From contig NOKP01000030.1 of the NCBI GenBank assembly GCA_002682825.1, positions 603,254 through 667,253 of the forward strand: a stretch of 64,000 nt of DNA, in the 5' to 3' direction. The translations under genes were made by a program, and so were the position numbers. The stretch is from Neonectria sp. B-13. Taxonomy: Eukaryota; Ascomycota; Sordariomycetes; Hypocreales; Nectriaceae. The notes below the pieces were generated by a model that did not search any database, was not told the DNA's origin, and worked only from the letters and a program-made list of their open reading frames with translations. Positions 10,373 to 20,404 of the stretch are shown here, piece after piece (the stretch's first letter is position 1; every line of letters begins with the position of its first letter).

Positions 10373-12012
10373 ATGCTTCTATGACTATGTGTTACTTATT
10401 AAATTATAAAGAGGATAAATTTATCTCCTAAGGAGTTGGTGAAGATAGAATTTGAACGGAACTGGAAGCTAAGAAGGGACTGGGTATAAGTTCTAAGACC
10501 CCTAGGGAAGTATGTAGTACTATGTATTAATGGCTTTCTTAATATAGACTTTGATATTGATTTAAATGTAGATAAATACTATAGGTAAGTATAAGCTATA
10601 TAATAGTATAGATAAATAAAGAGTATGTACTAATATTAGTACTAGAGCTATAGTATAGTACCTTGTACTCTTTGTACTATGGGAGAAGTGTATTATAGTA
10701 GTATCTAGTGATATTAATGAAATCTAAGAGTACTAGAGATAGTAGCTCTCTAAAAGACTTTAGACTATTATAGGTAATATCTAGCTCTTGAAGCGATTAG
10801 TGGAATATGTATAGAGATGTAAAGCAGTGTAACAGTCGGGCTTAACCTAGGGGTCTAGGGTAGGTCTAAGGTATATGGTTTAATGATTGAGTGGATCAGG
10901 CTGTTATAGTAAGCAATATAGGTTATAATGGTAATATGCAATAGTAAGTTATTATATAACTAAGTATGATTATTAATAGCTAAGGAGCTTAAGGCTTATT
11001 GTTTAATGTACTAAGTGAATATGTATATATATAATGTAGAGCCCCTCTATAAGGGAACCTAATGTGTAATAATTACTGTATTACGCATTGATTTCTTTGT
11101 CTTAAGCCTGATTGGTTTTAAAGTTCTTTATTAACCTTTGCATCTGATCTAAACCTATCTATCTTTTCCGTTCAGTCTAAGTTTTTCCTTAACCCTATAT
11201 AATCCTTCCCCCCGATTTCACAATGCACTAGCTGGCCATCCGCACTAGCTCCACACACCTCAATAGCTCCTAGAACTATAGGGCATATTCCTCTCTGGAT
11301 AATTTATTAATAATAACTTTATTATCTTTATTATCTAACCTAGCCTTTAATTGCTTAATAAGAGCTTTAAGTAGTATCTTCTCTTCTATAATAAAGCTAA
11401 TATTATTAACCTTAGTAGCTCTATTATTAAGGAGTAAATAGTAGCTAAATATAACTAGATATACTATTTAGATAGTATTAACTATTATATAACTAGACTT
11501 AAAGCTATTAAGGCTATAGATTCTAGCTTAGTAAAGCTATTACTTATACTTAATAGGCTTAATCTTTCTATCTAAAGAATAATAGTATTCTATTTTATAT
11601 GTTTTTTAGCTCTATTTCTTACTATTAGGTTATAAGATATAATAAGTAATAAGAAAAGTAGAATATATTATAGTTATATTATATTATATTATAGTATATT
11701 AAGAAGGAGGGAAGAAGGCTAGTTAGACTTATTAGCTTAATAAAAGATAGTTATTTATATGTACTATAGTTTAGAATAAGCTTTTTATGAATTAGACATT
11801 AAGGTTAGAGAGAGGGACCTAAATAGGTTATAAAAATAGGCTTAAGGTATAATATTAATGTGAACTATATTACTAGGAAAGCTTACTATATTTAAGTTAT
11901 TGGGATTGATAGTACTAGGCATAGTATCTTACTGTGTTAACTGCTGTATATTATCTACTGTGTTGTCTTGATCTATTAGATAATATTGACTAAGGCTAAA
12001 ATTACTATAAAT
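10373..12012. repeat. AT-rich RIP-type block with LTR fragment
   Basis: No gene. The sequence is poor in CpA and CpG and rich in TpA, as left by RIP. It includes an LTR start (see 10828) and runs of unidentifiable repeat DNA. A short island at 11100-11290 is less AT-rich. Confidence 0.75.
10828..11040 (+). repeat. LTR 5' part (RIP-mutated), same family as the solo LTR at 12440-12825
   Basis: Begins TGTAACAGTCGGGC and matches the reverse complement of 12825-12620 over about 210 bp, with differences that are almost all C-to-T or G-to-A. The match stops near ATAATGTAGAGC (11031-11042). Confidence 0.8.
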
Positions 12013-12180
12013 ATAACGTAGAGCAACGGTCCTTGGGAGCGCGTCGGTCCTAGAGGGTTATCGCTCGAGGAGCGACGCCGTTCCTGCAAGCGGCGGTCCT
12101 TCGGTGATTGGTGAAGTAAAAAGTGGGTATGTCACGGTTCTGCCGGTTGTGACCGCCTGGTCCCAACCTGGGCCGTGACA
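12013..12180 (+). repeat. LTR 3' part, plus orientation
   Basis: Starts with ATAACGTAGAGC (12013-12024), almost the same word as at 11031-11042, and ends at 12131-12180 with a tail that is the reverse complement of 12488-12440, finishing GGGCCGTGACA. Together with 10828-11040 it looks like one LTR split by about 1 kb, but the flanks AGCAG (10823-10827) and CTCCT (12181-12185) are not a target duplication. Confidence 0.65.
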
Positions 12181-12439
12181 CTCCTCCAGATTGCGCTGGA
12201 GCTGTGAGGAACTAGGACAAAGCTGAATACTAAGACTGGACAACTCAAGCTAGGAAAGTGCGATCCATATAGCCTATATGTGCAGCTATTGCGGTGCAAA
12301 TCGCTTGATGGTATTATGTTGCTGTCAAAGGCATGGGTGCAGGATATGGTCGGGAATAAAATACCACAGGAAATGTTTCTTATATGATGGGTAGTGCATG
12401 AGACAACGTGGTGAATACATTTAAAGCCCCTTGTTCCTT

Positions 12440-12825
12440 GTCACAACCCAGGTTGAGACTAGGCGGTCACAACCGGCAGAACCATAATGTACTCACGTTT
12501 TCCTTCCTATCACAGTCCGATTACCACGACCTAAGAAGCGATCACCCTGATCCAACTTCTGATCACTGTGATCACTTATAAAGTCACTATGATCACTTAC
12601 ATAAACACCGTGATCACTACAGTATATATACACATTCACTTAGCACATTAGACATGAGCCTTAAGCTCCTTAGCTATCAACAATCCTACTTGGTTATACA
12701 ATAACTTACTATTGCATATTATCATCATGACCTACATTGCTCACTATGACGGCCTGATCCACTCGATCATCAAACCACATGCCTTAGACCTACCCTAGAC
12801 CCCTAGGTTAGACCCGACCGTCACA
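12440..12825 (-). repeat. Solo LTR, 386 bp, with TTCCT target-site duplication
   Basis: Read on the minus strand it begins TGTGACGGTCGGG and ends GGTTGTGACA, so it has TG...CA ends. TTCCT lies directly on both sides (12435-12439 and 12826-12830), a perfect 5-bp target duplication. No internal retrotransposon sequence remains, so it arose by recombination between two LTRs. It contains several GTGATCA-like words (12550-12620) and, unlike the copy at 10828, shows little RIP. Confidence 0.9.
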
Positions 12826-12830
12826 TTCCT

Positions 12831-13245
12831 GGGAATTCTCTCCTTCCCCACTCCCCTAGCCAAAGGGTACGATATAACCTGTCTTCAAGAACCGGCCCGG
12901 AGTGAATGAAAGGCCTTTGTAGGCGGGATTTTCATTGTTCAACGTCGTCTTTCACCTTTACAGAACTTTCTAGAATCGCCAAAGTTCACACATACTTTTA
13001 CTAAGTCTCTCAAATCGTGAAGCTCGATCGTATATTCATTACAGAAACGCACTAACTGGACAACGCCGTCGATTGCTTCCTCCGCACAGTGGATCGCTCC
13101 AGGGTTTACCGCAGTTTGCGAAGGCAAAGGAACTTCAAAGGAGAAATACCGTAGTAATCTGCAGGGACATAGAGGCGAGCATGTGAAAGGAAAACATCCG
13201 AGAAATCATCCTCAGGACCTTTTGAATGTCTTGACTACTGGGCCA
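12831..13245. other. Intergenic, no recognised gene
   Basis: A minus-strand frame of 62 codons at 13127-12939 has balanced amino-acid composition but no recognised family, no visible partner exon and no context. It is left unassigned. Confidence 0.4.
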
Positions 13246-13249
13246 TCCT

Positions 13250-13712
13250 GACTAGTACGCCGTTCAACCAGTACGGACGGCGAGGTTTAAATGAGCCGAA
13301 ATACTCATAAGGGGCGGCATAGCAGATGATTACCCCAGAGTCTCAGTATGGGGTCTTTAGTACGCATGGACTAGTATGAGCCATCTTGAAGACCAGTACG
13401 GATGGCGTATCAGTCGCGATAGACCGGTACGAGGAGGGAGGCCTGTGGTCCAGTATGGACAGCATACCAGTCAGGGCGGACCGATGTGCGGAATTGCTTG
13501 GGCCAGTACATGTTCTGGGCCGATCCGCGGACTGGACCAATCCAGCACCACCTGTATGAAATCCATACCGGTCCAGCTCCAAAGGTACAGTGGGCATCCT
13601 GGTATGGCTTGAATGAAGGATCAGTCTGACCCTACCGGTACAAGGTGTGCCCCAGTACAGGCGGCATGCCGTACCGGAACATCCCGCTACTGGTACAGAT
13701 GGACCAGTACCA
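13250..13712. repeat. Cluster of degenerate CAGTACGG-like motifs
   Basis: About 17 copies of the word CAGTAYGG or its complement occur in some 460 bp, for example at 13268, 13344, 13394, 13451, 13504, 13653, 13690 and 13705, often followed by a second conserved part (GATGGC or GACGGC). Spacing is irregular, about 15-60 bp, so this is an old, degraded tandem array or an interspersed motif cluster. Open frames here are short and not gene-like. Confidence 0.55.
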
Positions 13713-14690
13713 ACAAAGATAGGGGCAGCACCACCCTACCATCTCAGACACTCAGAGGAGGATCTTCTCACAGGGATGCGGGAAACACCGAGGCTTCTGC
13801 TAGGCCTGGGGCATGTTGCCTTCACCAGATGATTGGCAGACCCGATCAGTGTGGAACAGGGTCCCTGTTTCGACTCCAATACCCCTTTCAGTCAAGTCGC
13901 GGGGCTAGTGGAGAGAATCTCCGCCAACCTGGCGCGCTCTGGGATAGTAACATCAATGACAGGCTCTATATACTCCTCCTCTTCGTCCCCTCGTGCCTGC
14001 CTTTGGGAGGTCGAAGTTGGCGATCTTATTAACGTAAGCGCGGTAAAATGTGACAAATTAAGGGTCATGGCGTATCATTTGGTCGCGCACAGAGTCTGGT
14101 GCGTCTCCTGGAAAGGACGAACTCAGTCAGCACAGCTTCCGAACCGGGTGCGGGTGTTGGGCGACCTCTTGCCATCTCATCCTTGGGTAAGCGGCAAGCA
14201 GCAAGCAGGAAACGTACCGTTGGCAGCATTCGCGGGGCCTCTCCTAGCAAACCTAGGGGTCTATTTCTTCTTGTATTCTGAATCAAGACTCTGCTGACCG
14301 ATATCACTCGGCCAGAAGAAAGGCATCTCGGCGCAAATGGCTGTGCTGCCCTGGCGCCTGACTAATGATGACTTCTTGAGGATGAACCACGATGAGGGCT
14401 AGAGGACGGCGCTGAGATGCATGGCCGAGATGTGGTTCGTCGGCAGGCTTGAGCACATGGGATTCTAGGTGTCATGGAGACAGCTAGACCGACTTACAAC
14501 TTCGGGTCGAGTGCGTGCGCCGTAGTGGAGTTATAATATATAGTAGCCTCCACTTTCTGTGCCGATTATTCCATGCACACCTGCCTGACCTTGCGAAGAA
14601 CAGCAACGTTATTACGACCAAATCATTCGACCTGTGCAGCATATAACCATTGTTATTAGTGTCTGCTTTGCTGTGCCGATTCCGCCTGTC
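13713..14690. other. No recognised gene
   Basis: Mixed-composition DNA. Frames of up to 154 codons exist (13833-14297, plus strand), but the translation shows no motif, domain or membrane pattern that I recognise. No repeat was identified apart from the short duplication that begins at 14695. Confidence 0.4.
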
Positions 14691-14694
14691 CGTC

Positions 14695-14823
14695 CACCTG
14701 AGCTAGCGACTAACAGCAGCTTCAATACGAGCAAGTAGTCTCCGCTTTACTTCGCTGGTGCTACCTATCCACCCAAGCTAGCGACCAACAGCAGCTGTAA
14801 TACGAGCAGATCATTCGACCTGT
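14695..14823 (+). repeat. Short direct duplication (~39 bp, two copies)
   Basis: The segment at 14695-14733 (AGCTAGCGACTAACAGCAGC within it) is repeated at about 14771-14809 with few changes. The neighbouring word ATCATTCGACCTGT is also found twice, near 14622 and 14810. This suggests a local duplication upstream of the secreted-protein gene. Confidence 0.65.
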
Positions 14824-14988
14824 AGAGAAAAAGTGCCAACACAGCATAATGGCCATAGTGCCTTCCCTTTTCTGCGCTCAATCTGATTTCCTCCTGAGCT
14901 AACGCCGAGCCGATCCGCTTCCCCCGCAGCTTTAACCTATGGCGGGGCATGAACCTGGACTGTTTGACAACCTACTGAGCTCAAAGTC

Positions 14989-14996
14989 TATATAAA
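14989..14996 (+). promoter_or_regulatory. TATA box of the small secreted protein gene
   Basis: TATATAAA lies about 90 bp before the start codon at 15085. Between them is a pyrimidine-rich, CA-containing leader typical of highly transcribed fungal genes. Confidence 0.6.
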
Positions 14997-15084
14997 CGGC
15001 CACCTCCTCTACCGGGCGGTCGTACACTTCACTCATCTCAAAAGTACAATCGCCAACATCAACTCTGCCTCCTACCTACGCATA

Positions 15085-15593
15085 ATGAAGTTCGCGTCGC
15101 TCCTCATTAGTGTCTCGGCGCTCTCAGTCGTGGGCGCCGTTCCGACCCCTGACTCTACCAACAGTACACCCTCGAGCCACCCGAATGTTCTCTTCAAGAG
15201 GAAAAATTGTCCTACGTGGCTCAGTTCCAAGGGCGTATGTAGACTCCGCTCCCTTCCATACATCCACGCTCTCCCATGGAGTCTCTGGGATCCTAGCGTT
15301 GAAGACCCAAGCAAGCTCATATCTAGATACAAATTCTAACACGAACTTGAACAACAGCTTTGCAATGGAACCTCGTGCCGGTATGGGTTCATCAACTACA
15401 AATGCAACGAGGGCAAATGTGTAAGTAACGCCCCCGTCGCTGTTGTTGGATTTTGCTTCTATTGGCTTTGCGTATTATGTCTAGGGTCTTGCTAATTCTT
15501 TGGTTCTAGGTTGGGAAGGGAGGGGGCGACGGTTCTTGTTGTGGGTGGCGTACAGGAAGCAATAGGGCTGTCTGCCCTAATGGAGGATACTAA
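15085..15593 (+). CDS. Small secreted cysteine-rich protein, 98 aa (candidate effector or antimicrobial peptide)
   Basis: Three exons, 15085-15234, 15358-15420 and 15510-15593, joined by two phase-0 introns of 123 bp (GTATGT, branch TTCTAAC, CAG) and 89 bp (GTAAGT, branch GCTAAT, TAG). Residues 1-18 form a signal peptide ending VGA. A Ser/Thr/Pro-rich propeptide follows, then a Lys-Arg dibasic site at 38-39 for Kex2-type processing. The mature part of about 59 residues carries eight cysteines at 42, 52, 57, 66, 71, 81, 82 and 93, spaced C-x9-C-x4-C-x8-C-x4-C-x9-CC-x10-C, with many Gly and Lys/Arg, which suggests a compact disulphide-rich fold. A TATA box lies upstream. No family is recognised, and the role (effector, antifungal peptide or other) is inference from architecture. 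Confidence 0.85.
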
Positions 15594-16530
15594 ATAGTAT
15601 TGTGACTAGCTGTTGCCGATTATAAGTTGATGGTGATGATGGATTCGTATTACAATTCAATCTGAGCTCAATGTGTCCAACATCCATTGTCTTGATGCAC
15701 CCAGCTCTAGGCAAAGTGAATCGTTGGCTCTCACGTCTTGACTACTGTATCCTGACTGGAGCCGTGGTTATGTCCCTGGGCGTATTTCCTCGGGTGGTGG
15801 GAGGTATCCTTGTAAATAATCTGGCGAGACCATGACCAACCAGCAACGTAACTATCAGCCCAGATGTCCCCTCACGTCCTACGCGCCTCTTCATTGCAAC
15901 TCGCACCTCGCTCTAAGGAACCCTCCCAAGCGGACAACACGTTCCAAGACACTCAACATGGTCAAGGGCAATGAATCTCCGTGAGCCACGGCTGCCTTCG
16001 GTAGGTTTGCGTCTGCCCTACGTCGTCGTCTCGATTGCTGACCGTTTACTCACGCAGGTGCCGATGCAACTTCTTCCAGCAACGCCGTTCCCGATCCTTA
16101 GCGTCTTTCGAAAAAGGCGGCCTAGCACACGTTGGCCGAGTTCAAGGCAAGTTATTGTGCAAGAAACTGGCTCATTCCTTCCACCGCCTTCGCTATTTGA
16201 AGCCTCTGGGCACCGATGACAAATACGGGGAGACAGGGGCGCTCTTCAAGCTGACACTGGGGGCTGCTACGGGTATACTTTTGTTGTGACCTACCCTTTG
16301 GTATTGGCTGACATTGTTTACATGTTGCTGATGTCATGGGTAGGCGATATGGTTGTGATGAACGACAGTACCCCAGTAGAGGAGAAGACGCGCCGACGGG
16401 AGCTACTTCGCAAGCAAAGCGTTGTACACAATGGCATGCGGCAAGCGAACCTACTCTAGAGTAACGAGCATGCCCGCATCATGCTCACCAATTTCAACTT
16501 AGCGATCCTGTTGCCTTCGGTGCGATACAA
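15594..16530. other. No intact gene; possible decayed coding DNA
   Basis: Frames are short. The stretch 16370-16480 reads EEKTRRRELLRKQSVVHNGM in one frame before a TAG, which looks like coding sequence, but I cannot name it. Nothing else supports a gene. Confidence 0.35.
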
Positions 16531-16534
16531 GCAG

Positions 16535-16730
16535 GTATCTAGACCGGATCTCCTTTCGACAAATCCAAAAGCGGCAAAGCATCGTCCCCGACTTTTTGTT
16601 TAAAACCAATCACGGCGAGAAGGTCATCTGGATGCATCCCGAGGCACGGGATCGAGACTTCTATCACGTATGGGGAAATGTCTGGGGTCCCCACAGCTAT
16701 CTGCCCCCCCAGTCCCCCAGTTAGATGGAG
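16535..16730 (+). pseudogene. Unrecognised coding remnant
   Basis: One plus-strand frame reads KRQSIVPDFLFKTNHGEKV and HPEARDRDFYHVWGNVWGP, with a normal codon pattern for about 55 codons. It ends near a C/G-rich junction at 16700. It may be the tail of a host gene cut by rearrangement; no family is assigned. Confidence 0.3.
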
Positions 16731-16870
16731 TATATGTTGACCTTGGAAGCCCGGCATTATTGTGCTCTCTCCTTCGTCGACCAAGGGATCATCTTCCTGT
16801 ACATTATTCGCACTCTATCCAGCAACCTTTGCCACCCTCCACTGTTCGCCTCCAAATGCTGCAAGACACC

Positions 16871-17310
16871 ATGGAAAAAGATTGCGAGGGCCCCAGTGCC
16901 CTACGGATTGAGACATCGCCAGGGCAAGATGTCGAAATCCAGTCTCAGCTCGAAAGCACCATAAGACACAAGTTTGACCGACGCATCCTGCCGCTGGGAA
17001 TCATCATCTATCTTATGGCCTAGATAGACGGGAGCAACATGAGCAACGCCGTGGTTTTAGGCTTGATGGAAGATACGGGTCTATCGGGAAACCGCTTCAG
17101 CATCACTTTGTCCCTTTTTTTCGTCACGTACATTCTTTTCGAAATACCCGCCAACTTCATGTGCAAACGGTTCGGTCCCCGTATGTGGCTCAGCTTCATC
17201 GCGTTTGGCTTTGGCGTCACGATTATGTGCATGTCTTTTGTGCACAATTATCCGGGTCTTCTCGCTTGTCGGCTAGTTCTTGGCATGTTTGAGGCAGGTG
17301 GGTTCTCCCT
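16871..17310 (+). pseudogene. MFS transporter of the anion:cation symporter (Dal5-like) type, truncated
   Basis: The N-terminal third of a twelve-helix permease: a soluble N terminus (about 40 residues), KFDRRILPLGIIIYLMA, then IDGSNMSNAVVLGLMEDTGL, FSITLSLFFVTYILFEIPAN, the conserved loop CKRFGPRMW, and a third helix ending LVLGMFEAG. An in-frame TAG at 17021-17023 falls where Tyr is normal (LMA-Y-ID). After EAG at about 17298 a GTGGGT that could be an intron donor is followed by unrelated sequence, and the rest of the permease is absent. The break lies against the 3' end of the tannase gene on the other strand. Confidence 0.85.
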
Positions 17311-17370
17311 TTCTTTGAACGTTTTGAGGCCTGCTCGTCGACGAAAGGAAAAGACGGCCCTGACTTCCTC

Positions 17371-18968
17371 TCACAGGACGCACGCCCAGCTGTCCTCATC
17401 CTTGACGCTGCCAGGGCCCTGGTACACGTTACGGGAAGGCCAACGGCAGTGCCGACGGTTATAATCTACCCCAGCGCTCGGCGTTCCGTTCACCCAAGCT
17501 GTGCCGACCACAACGTCTAGAGCAATGCCCTCTTCGAAACAGCGCACCATGGCCATCAGTACGTTCTCCTCCAGTTCCAGACTGGCGGCCGGGGAGAAGC
17601 CCCCGTTACCAATGACGTTGGCACTGGGTCCGCCCTGGCAGTGCCCCATGCCTGAAATACGGAAGAAGCGGTAGAACTCGTCGAGCTCTTTCGGCGCCAA
17701 GCCCATGGTCTGGGACACGAGCTCGTAGTACCTGGGCGAGTTCTCGCTGGTGATGATGCCGTCGACCTGGCCGTGGTAGTGGAGCAGCTTGCCGCCTCTG
17801 TCTTGGAAGGCAGACAAATCTCCCTCCCACGTGTCAATGTTGAACAGGTTGAGAGTGGAAGATAATGCGAAATCATCCAATTTGAGCGTCAGAGGGTCCC
17901 AGTTGGAGTCGTTGAAGATGGCGTAGCGCCACCAGTCAGAGGAACCAAAGACCTGGCCATTGAACATGGAGGAGACGGCTTCGGTGGACTCGCCACCGGG
18001 CTGCATGCGGGGGTAGACAAAGCTGCCTTCTGCGTCCAGGAGGGGCGAGTATATGCTGCGGACTGTGTCGGCCTGCGTCGCCGTCAGACACGCCGAGCTG
18101 TTTTAGCCCTCTCCACAGACGAGTCCCGAAGGGTCGTAGTCGCACAGGTCAGGCGGCTCCAAGAGGCCGTCGACGGCGCCGTCCAGGTGGTCACACTGGC
18201 TGAGGATGTCCTGTGCGATGGCGGGCCGTACTTGAAAGGGAACGAAGGTGTCGGCCGTCGGCGGGCCGGTCAGGGGGTAGAAATAGGAGCTCCAAGATGT
18301 GAGGTTGTCGAAGGAGAAAGCCGGAACTCTTGCGACAATGCCATCGAAGTCTTGGGCGAAACCCTGAGCCTCTTTAAAGCCCTGGCGTCCGCCGGTGGAG
18401 CAACCCATGTAGTAGCTCTTGGTATGGCGTGTTCCGTAGAAAGTCTCGGAAATCTGCTTGCCGACAACTACGCCCGTATGTAAAGCCCGGTAGGGAAAGT
18501 CCTCGATGACATCGGGGTTGTCGAGGAAAGGCTGTCCGGTCTGTCCATCGTGGCCGTTGTTTGTGCCCACGACCGCAAAGCCCAGTGAAGCTGCGTACGG
18601 GATATCTTCAAACTGAATGCAGCCGCCAAGACCGCCGTTGCCGGCGCTCAGAAACCTCCCGGACCAATCAACTGGGAGCCAAGCCTCCATCTTGATGCCA
18701 GATCTGGCCGAAGTGGCAACTTGCGTGATGACACGGCAGAGGCCAACGGTGACGCGCTGTGAGGCGGGGCCGCAGCTGGGGTCGGCGTTGGGGAATTTCA
18801 ACGTCGTGCCGGCCGCGACGAACTGGGCCGTAGTCAGGTTCGCATTGAGAATCTTCAGAGAGGCGGGCAGGCTGCGGCAACGTTCCTCAAAGGAAGCGGT
18901 GGTGTTGTCAGGAGTGGCAAATGCGATGGTGGCCAGCCCGGCGAGCAGGAGTTATGAAGCCGAACCAT
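17371..18968 (-). pseudogene. Tannase/feruloyl esterase family, nearly complete but broken
   Basis: Secreted serine esterase family (fungal tannase and feruloyl esterase B). The coding text runs from ATG at 18968 to the stop at 17371 without introns. The nucleophile motif GCSTGGRQG lies near 18395, the acid residue in HYHGQVDGIIT near 17768, and the catalytic His in GMGHCQGGP near 17640; the adjacent Cys-Ser and His-Cys pairs match the CS-D-HC arrangement of the family. Two lesions are visible. The ATG (VRLH) is one base out of frame with the hydrophobic LLLAGLATIAFA signal segment, and an in-frame TAA at 18105-18103 follows VCGEG where a Gln codon is expected, a C-to-T change at CpA. The rest is intact, so inactivation looks recent. 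Confidence 0.88.
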
Positions 18969-19357
18969 GTTGCCTGTAAAGCAATCAGGCTGAGGAAGTG
19001 TCTGTAAGAAAGGAATACGTCAAGGCGACAGTGTTCTTTGTTGGGTGGGATGGGTGCACAGCAAAAGATTTGGATTGTGGGAGATTCGCAGTTTTATTAG
19101 GGACAATGTACATGTAAAACCCGCATCATATATCTGCATTTGACATCGTTAGTCATTACTGCCATGTTACCTTACTGAAACCTCTGGGACGATAGAAAAG
19201 GGACATCGTCCGAGAGCTCTGCCAAGCAGTTTGCTTTCGTGGTCCCGGCATTATGCCTGGATCCGGCGGTCGCATTCGCATCGCGGCAAAGATACCGACC
19301 GTGCTTGGTTACGGGCCCAAGTTTTGAGTAGCCCGCCCCTCTTTAGTATCTCCGTGA
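18969..19357. other. Intergenic
   Basis: Upstream region of the broken tannase gene and of the chromodomain gene. No motif could be assigned with confidence. A first exon of the chromodomain gene could lie here, for instance starting at the ATG at 19255, but the splice sites were not resolved. Confidence 0.4.
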
Positions 19358-20404
19358 TCGGTTCGGTGTCTCCGTGGATGTGGACACGGCCACTCTCTTA
19401 TCGGGGGATTTGGCAGCCTAATTGGCATCTTTGGCGGACAAAAGGAGGGGCCCGCGGCCGAAAACTCCACTCCCGCCGCTGGTCGCAAGAGGTCAAGCGA
19501 GGAAGTTGAAGGAGAAATCTCCGTCGAGAGCGACGCGACGACGGTTGAGGCGGAAAAGGAGGAACATGCCAAAGAGCCCGGGGATGATTCCGTCGCTCAG
19601 CTGGAGAACCAGCTCCAGGATTCTGTAAAAGAAACGGATGCCCATGAGAGGGCATTTACATGTCTTGCTCCCATCGTGTGTCCTCCTGTGTCGCTAGAGG
19701 AACCTGTAGACTTCGCAGCAGCAGCTCCTCCCGCGGAAACTGGTAAAGCGACGGCCTCTGCTCCCTCTGCTCCCAAACAAAAGGAAGTCGAAGAGGGTGC
19801 TACTGCCAAACCGGAACTTCACGCCAACGAAATCAACGAGGCAGACGATTCCGAAATCTTCGAAATCGACAAGATCCTAGAACACCGCCAATCCGCTGAG
19901 GACCATACTCTCCTTGAGCTGCGCATCTCTTGGAAGGCTGAGAACCTCGCCGACGAATTTACCTGGGAACCTGAAGCCAACGTTCAAGAAGACGCCCGCG
20001 CCATTCTCTTCAAATATTGGCGCACCGTCAAGGGCGGGCGCAAGAGCGCTGTTGTCGACCCAGACCTGTGGCATGTCGTCCACGTCGAGGGCCACCACCT
20101 CGTCCCAAGCAGCGGCGACGTCCTCCTCGATGTCGCCTGGATCGGCTCCCAGCAGCGCTCGTGGGAACCCGAGGCCGCCGTTAGCGAGTATGCGCAAGAG
20201 CACGTTGATGATTACTGGGAGCGCGTTGGCGGACGCGACGAGGCCGTCGCCGCGGCGGGGGCTGAGCAGACCGCCAAGAGGAAGACTGGGCCTAAGACCG
20301 ACACCAAGGGAGCCGGAAGATCCTCTTCCACCACCAGTGCAAGGAAGTCAAGAAGAGTGGCGATAACACCCAATGGGAGGGCCACGCGCGCGACGCGAAG
20401 TTGA
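19358..20404 (+). CDS. Double-chromodomain protein (5' end unresolved)
   Basis: The open frame runs from 19358 (after a TGA) to TGA at 20402-20404. It begins with a Glu/Ala-rich acidic region, then a chromodomain (IFEIDKILEHR ... ELRISWKAENLADEFTWEPE) at about 20-25 kDa from the start. A second chromo-like domain follows (WHVVHVEGHHLV ... DVAWIGSQQRSWEPEA), ending in a basic tail (ARKSRRVAITPNG). Both domains keep the WxP/WEPE hallmark. Chromodomains read histone methylation or bind nucleic acid, so a role in chromatin is likely; the domain pair is unlike the single chromodomain of Gypsy integrases. No ATG is in frame in the first 106 codons, so the true start is on an upstream exon, or the gene has lost its 5' end. 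GC-rich with good codon use. Confidence 0.7.
   Translation, partial: SVRCLRGCGHGHSLIGGFGSLIGIFGGQKEGPAAENSTPAAGRKRSSEEVEGEISVESDATTVEAEKEEHAKEPGDDSVAQLENQLQDSVKETDAHERAFTCLAPIVCPPVSLEEPVDFAAAAPPAETGKATASAPSAPKQKEVEEGATAKPELHANEINEADDSEIFEIDKILEHRQSAEDHTLLELRISWKAENLADEFTWEPEANVQEDARAILFKYWRTVKGGRKSAVVDPDLWHVVHVEGHHLVPSSGDVLLDVAWIGSQQRSWEPEAAVSEYAQEHVDDYWERVGGRDEAVAAAGAEQTAKRKTGPKTDTKGAGRSSSTTSARKSRRVAITPNGRATRATRS

Noticed and set aside
10828..12180. A complete solo LTR of 1.35 kb
   Set aside because: Head and tail match the LTR family but the flanking 5-mers are different (AGCAG and CTCCT), and the middle is unrelated to the family.
13833..14297. 154-codon plus-strand frame
   Set aside because: No recognised motif, uneven composition and lack of any supporting context; kept only as a remark in the gap entry.
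17556..17876. Other minus-strand frames overlapping the tannase gene
   Set aside because: They are out of frame with the recognisable esterase sequence and contain none of its motifs.
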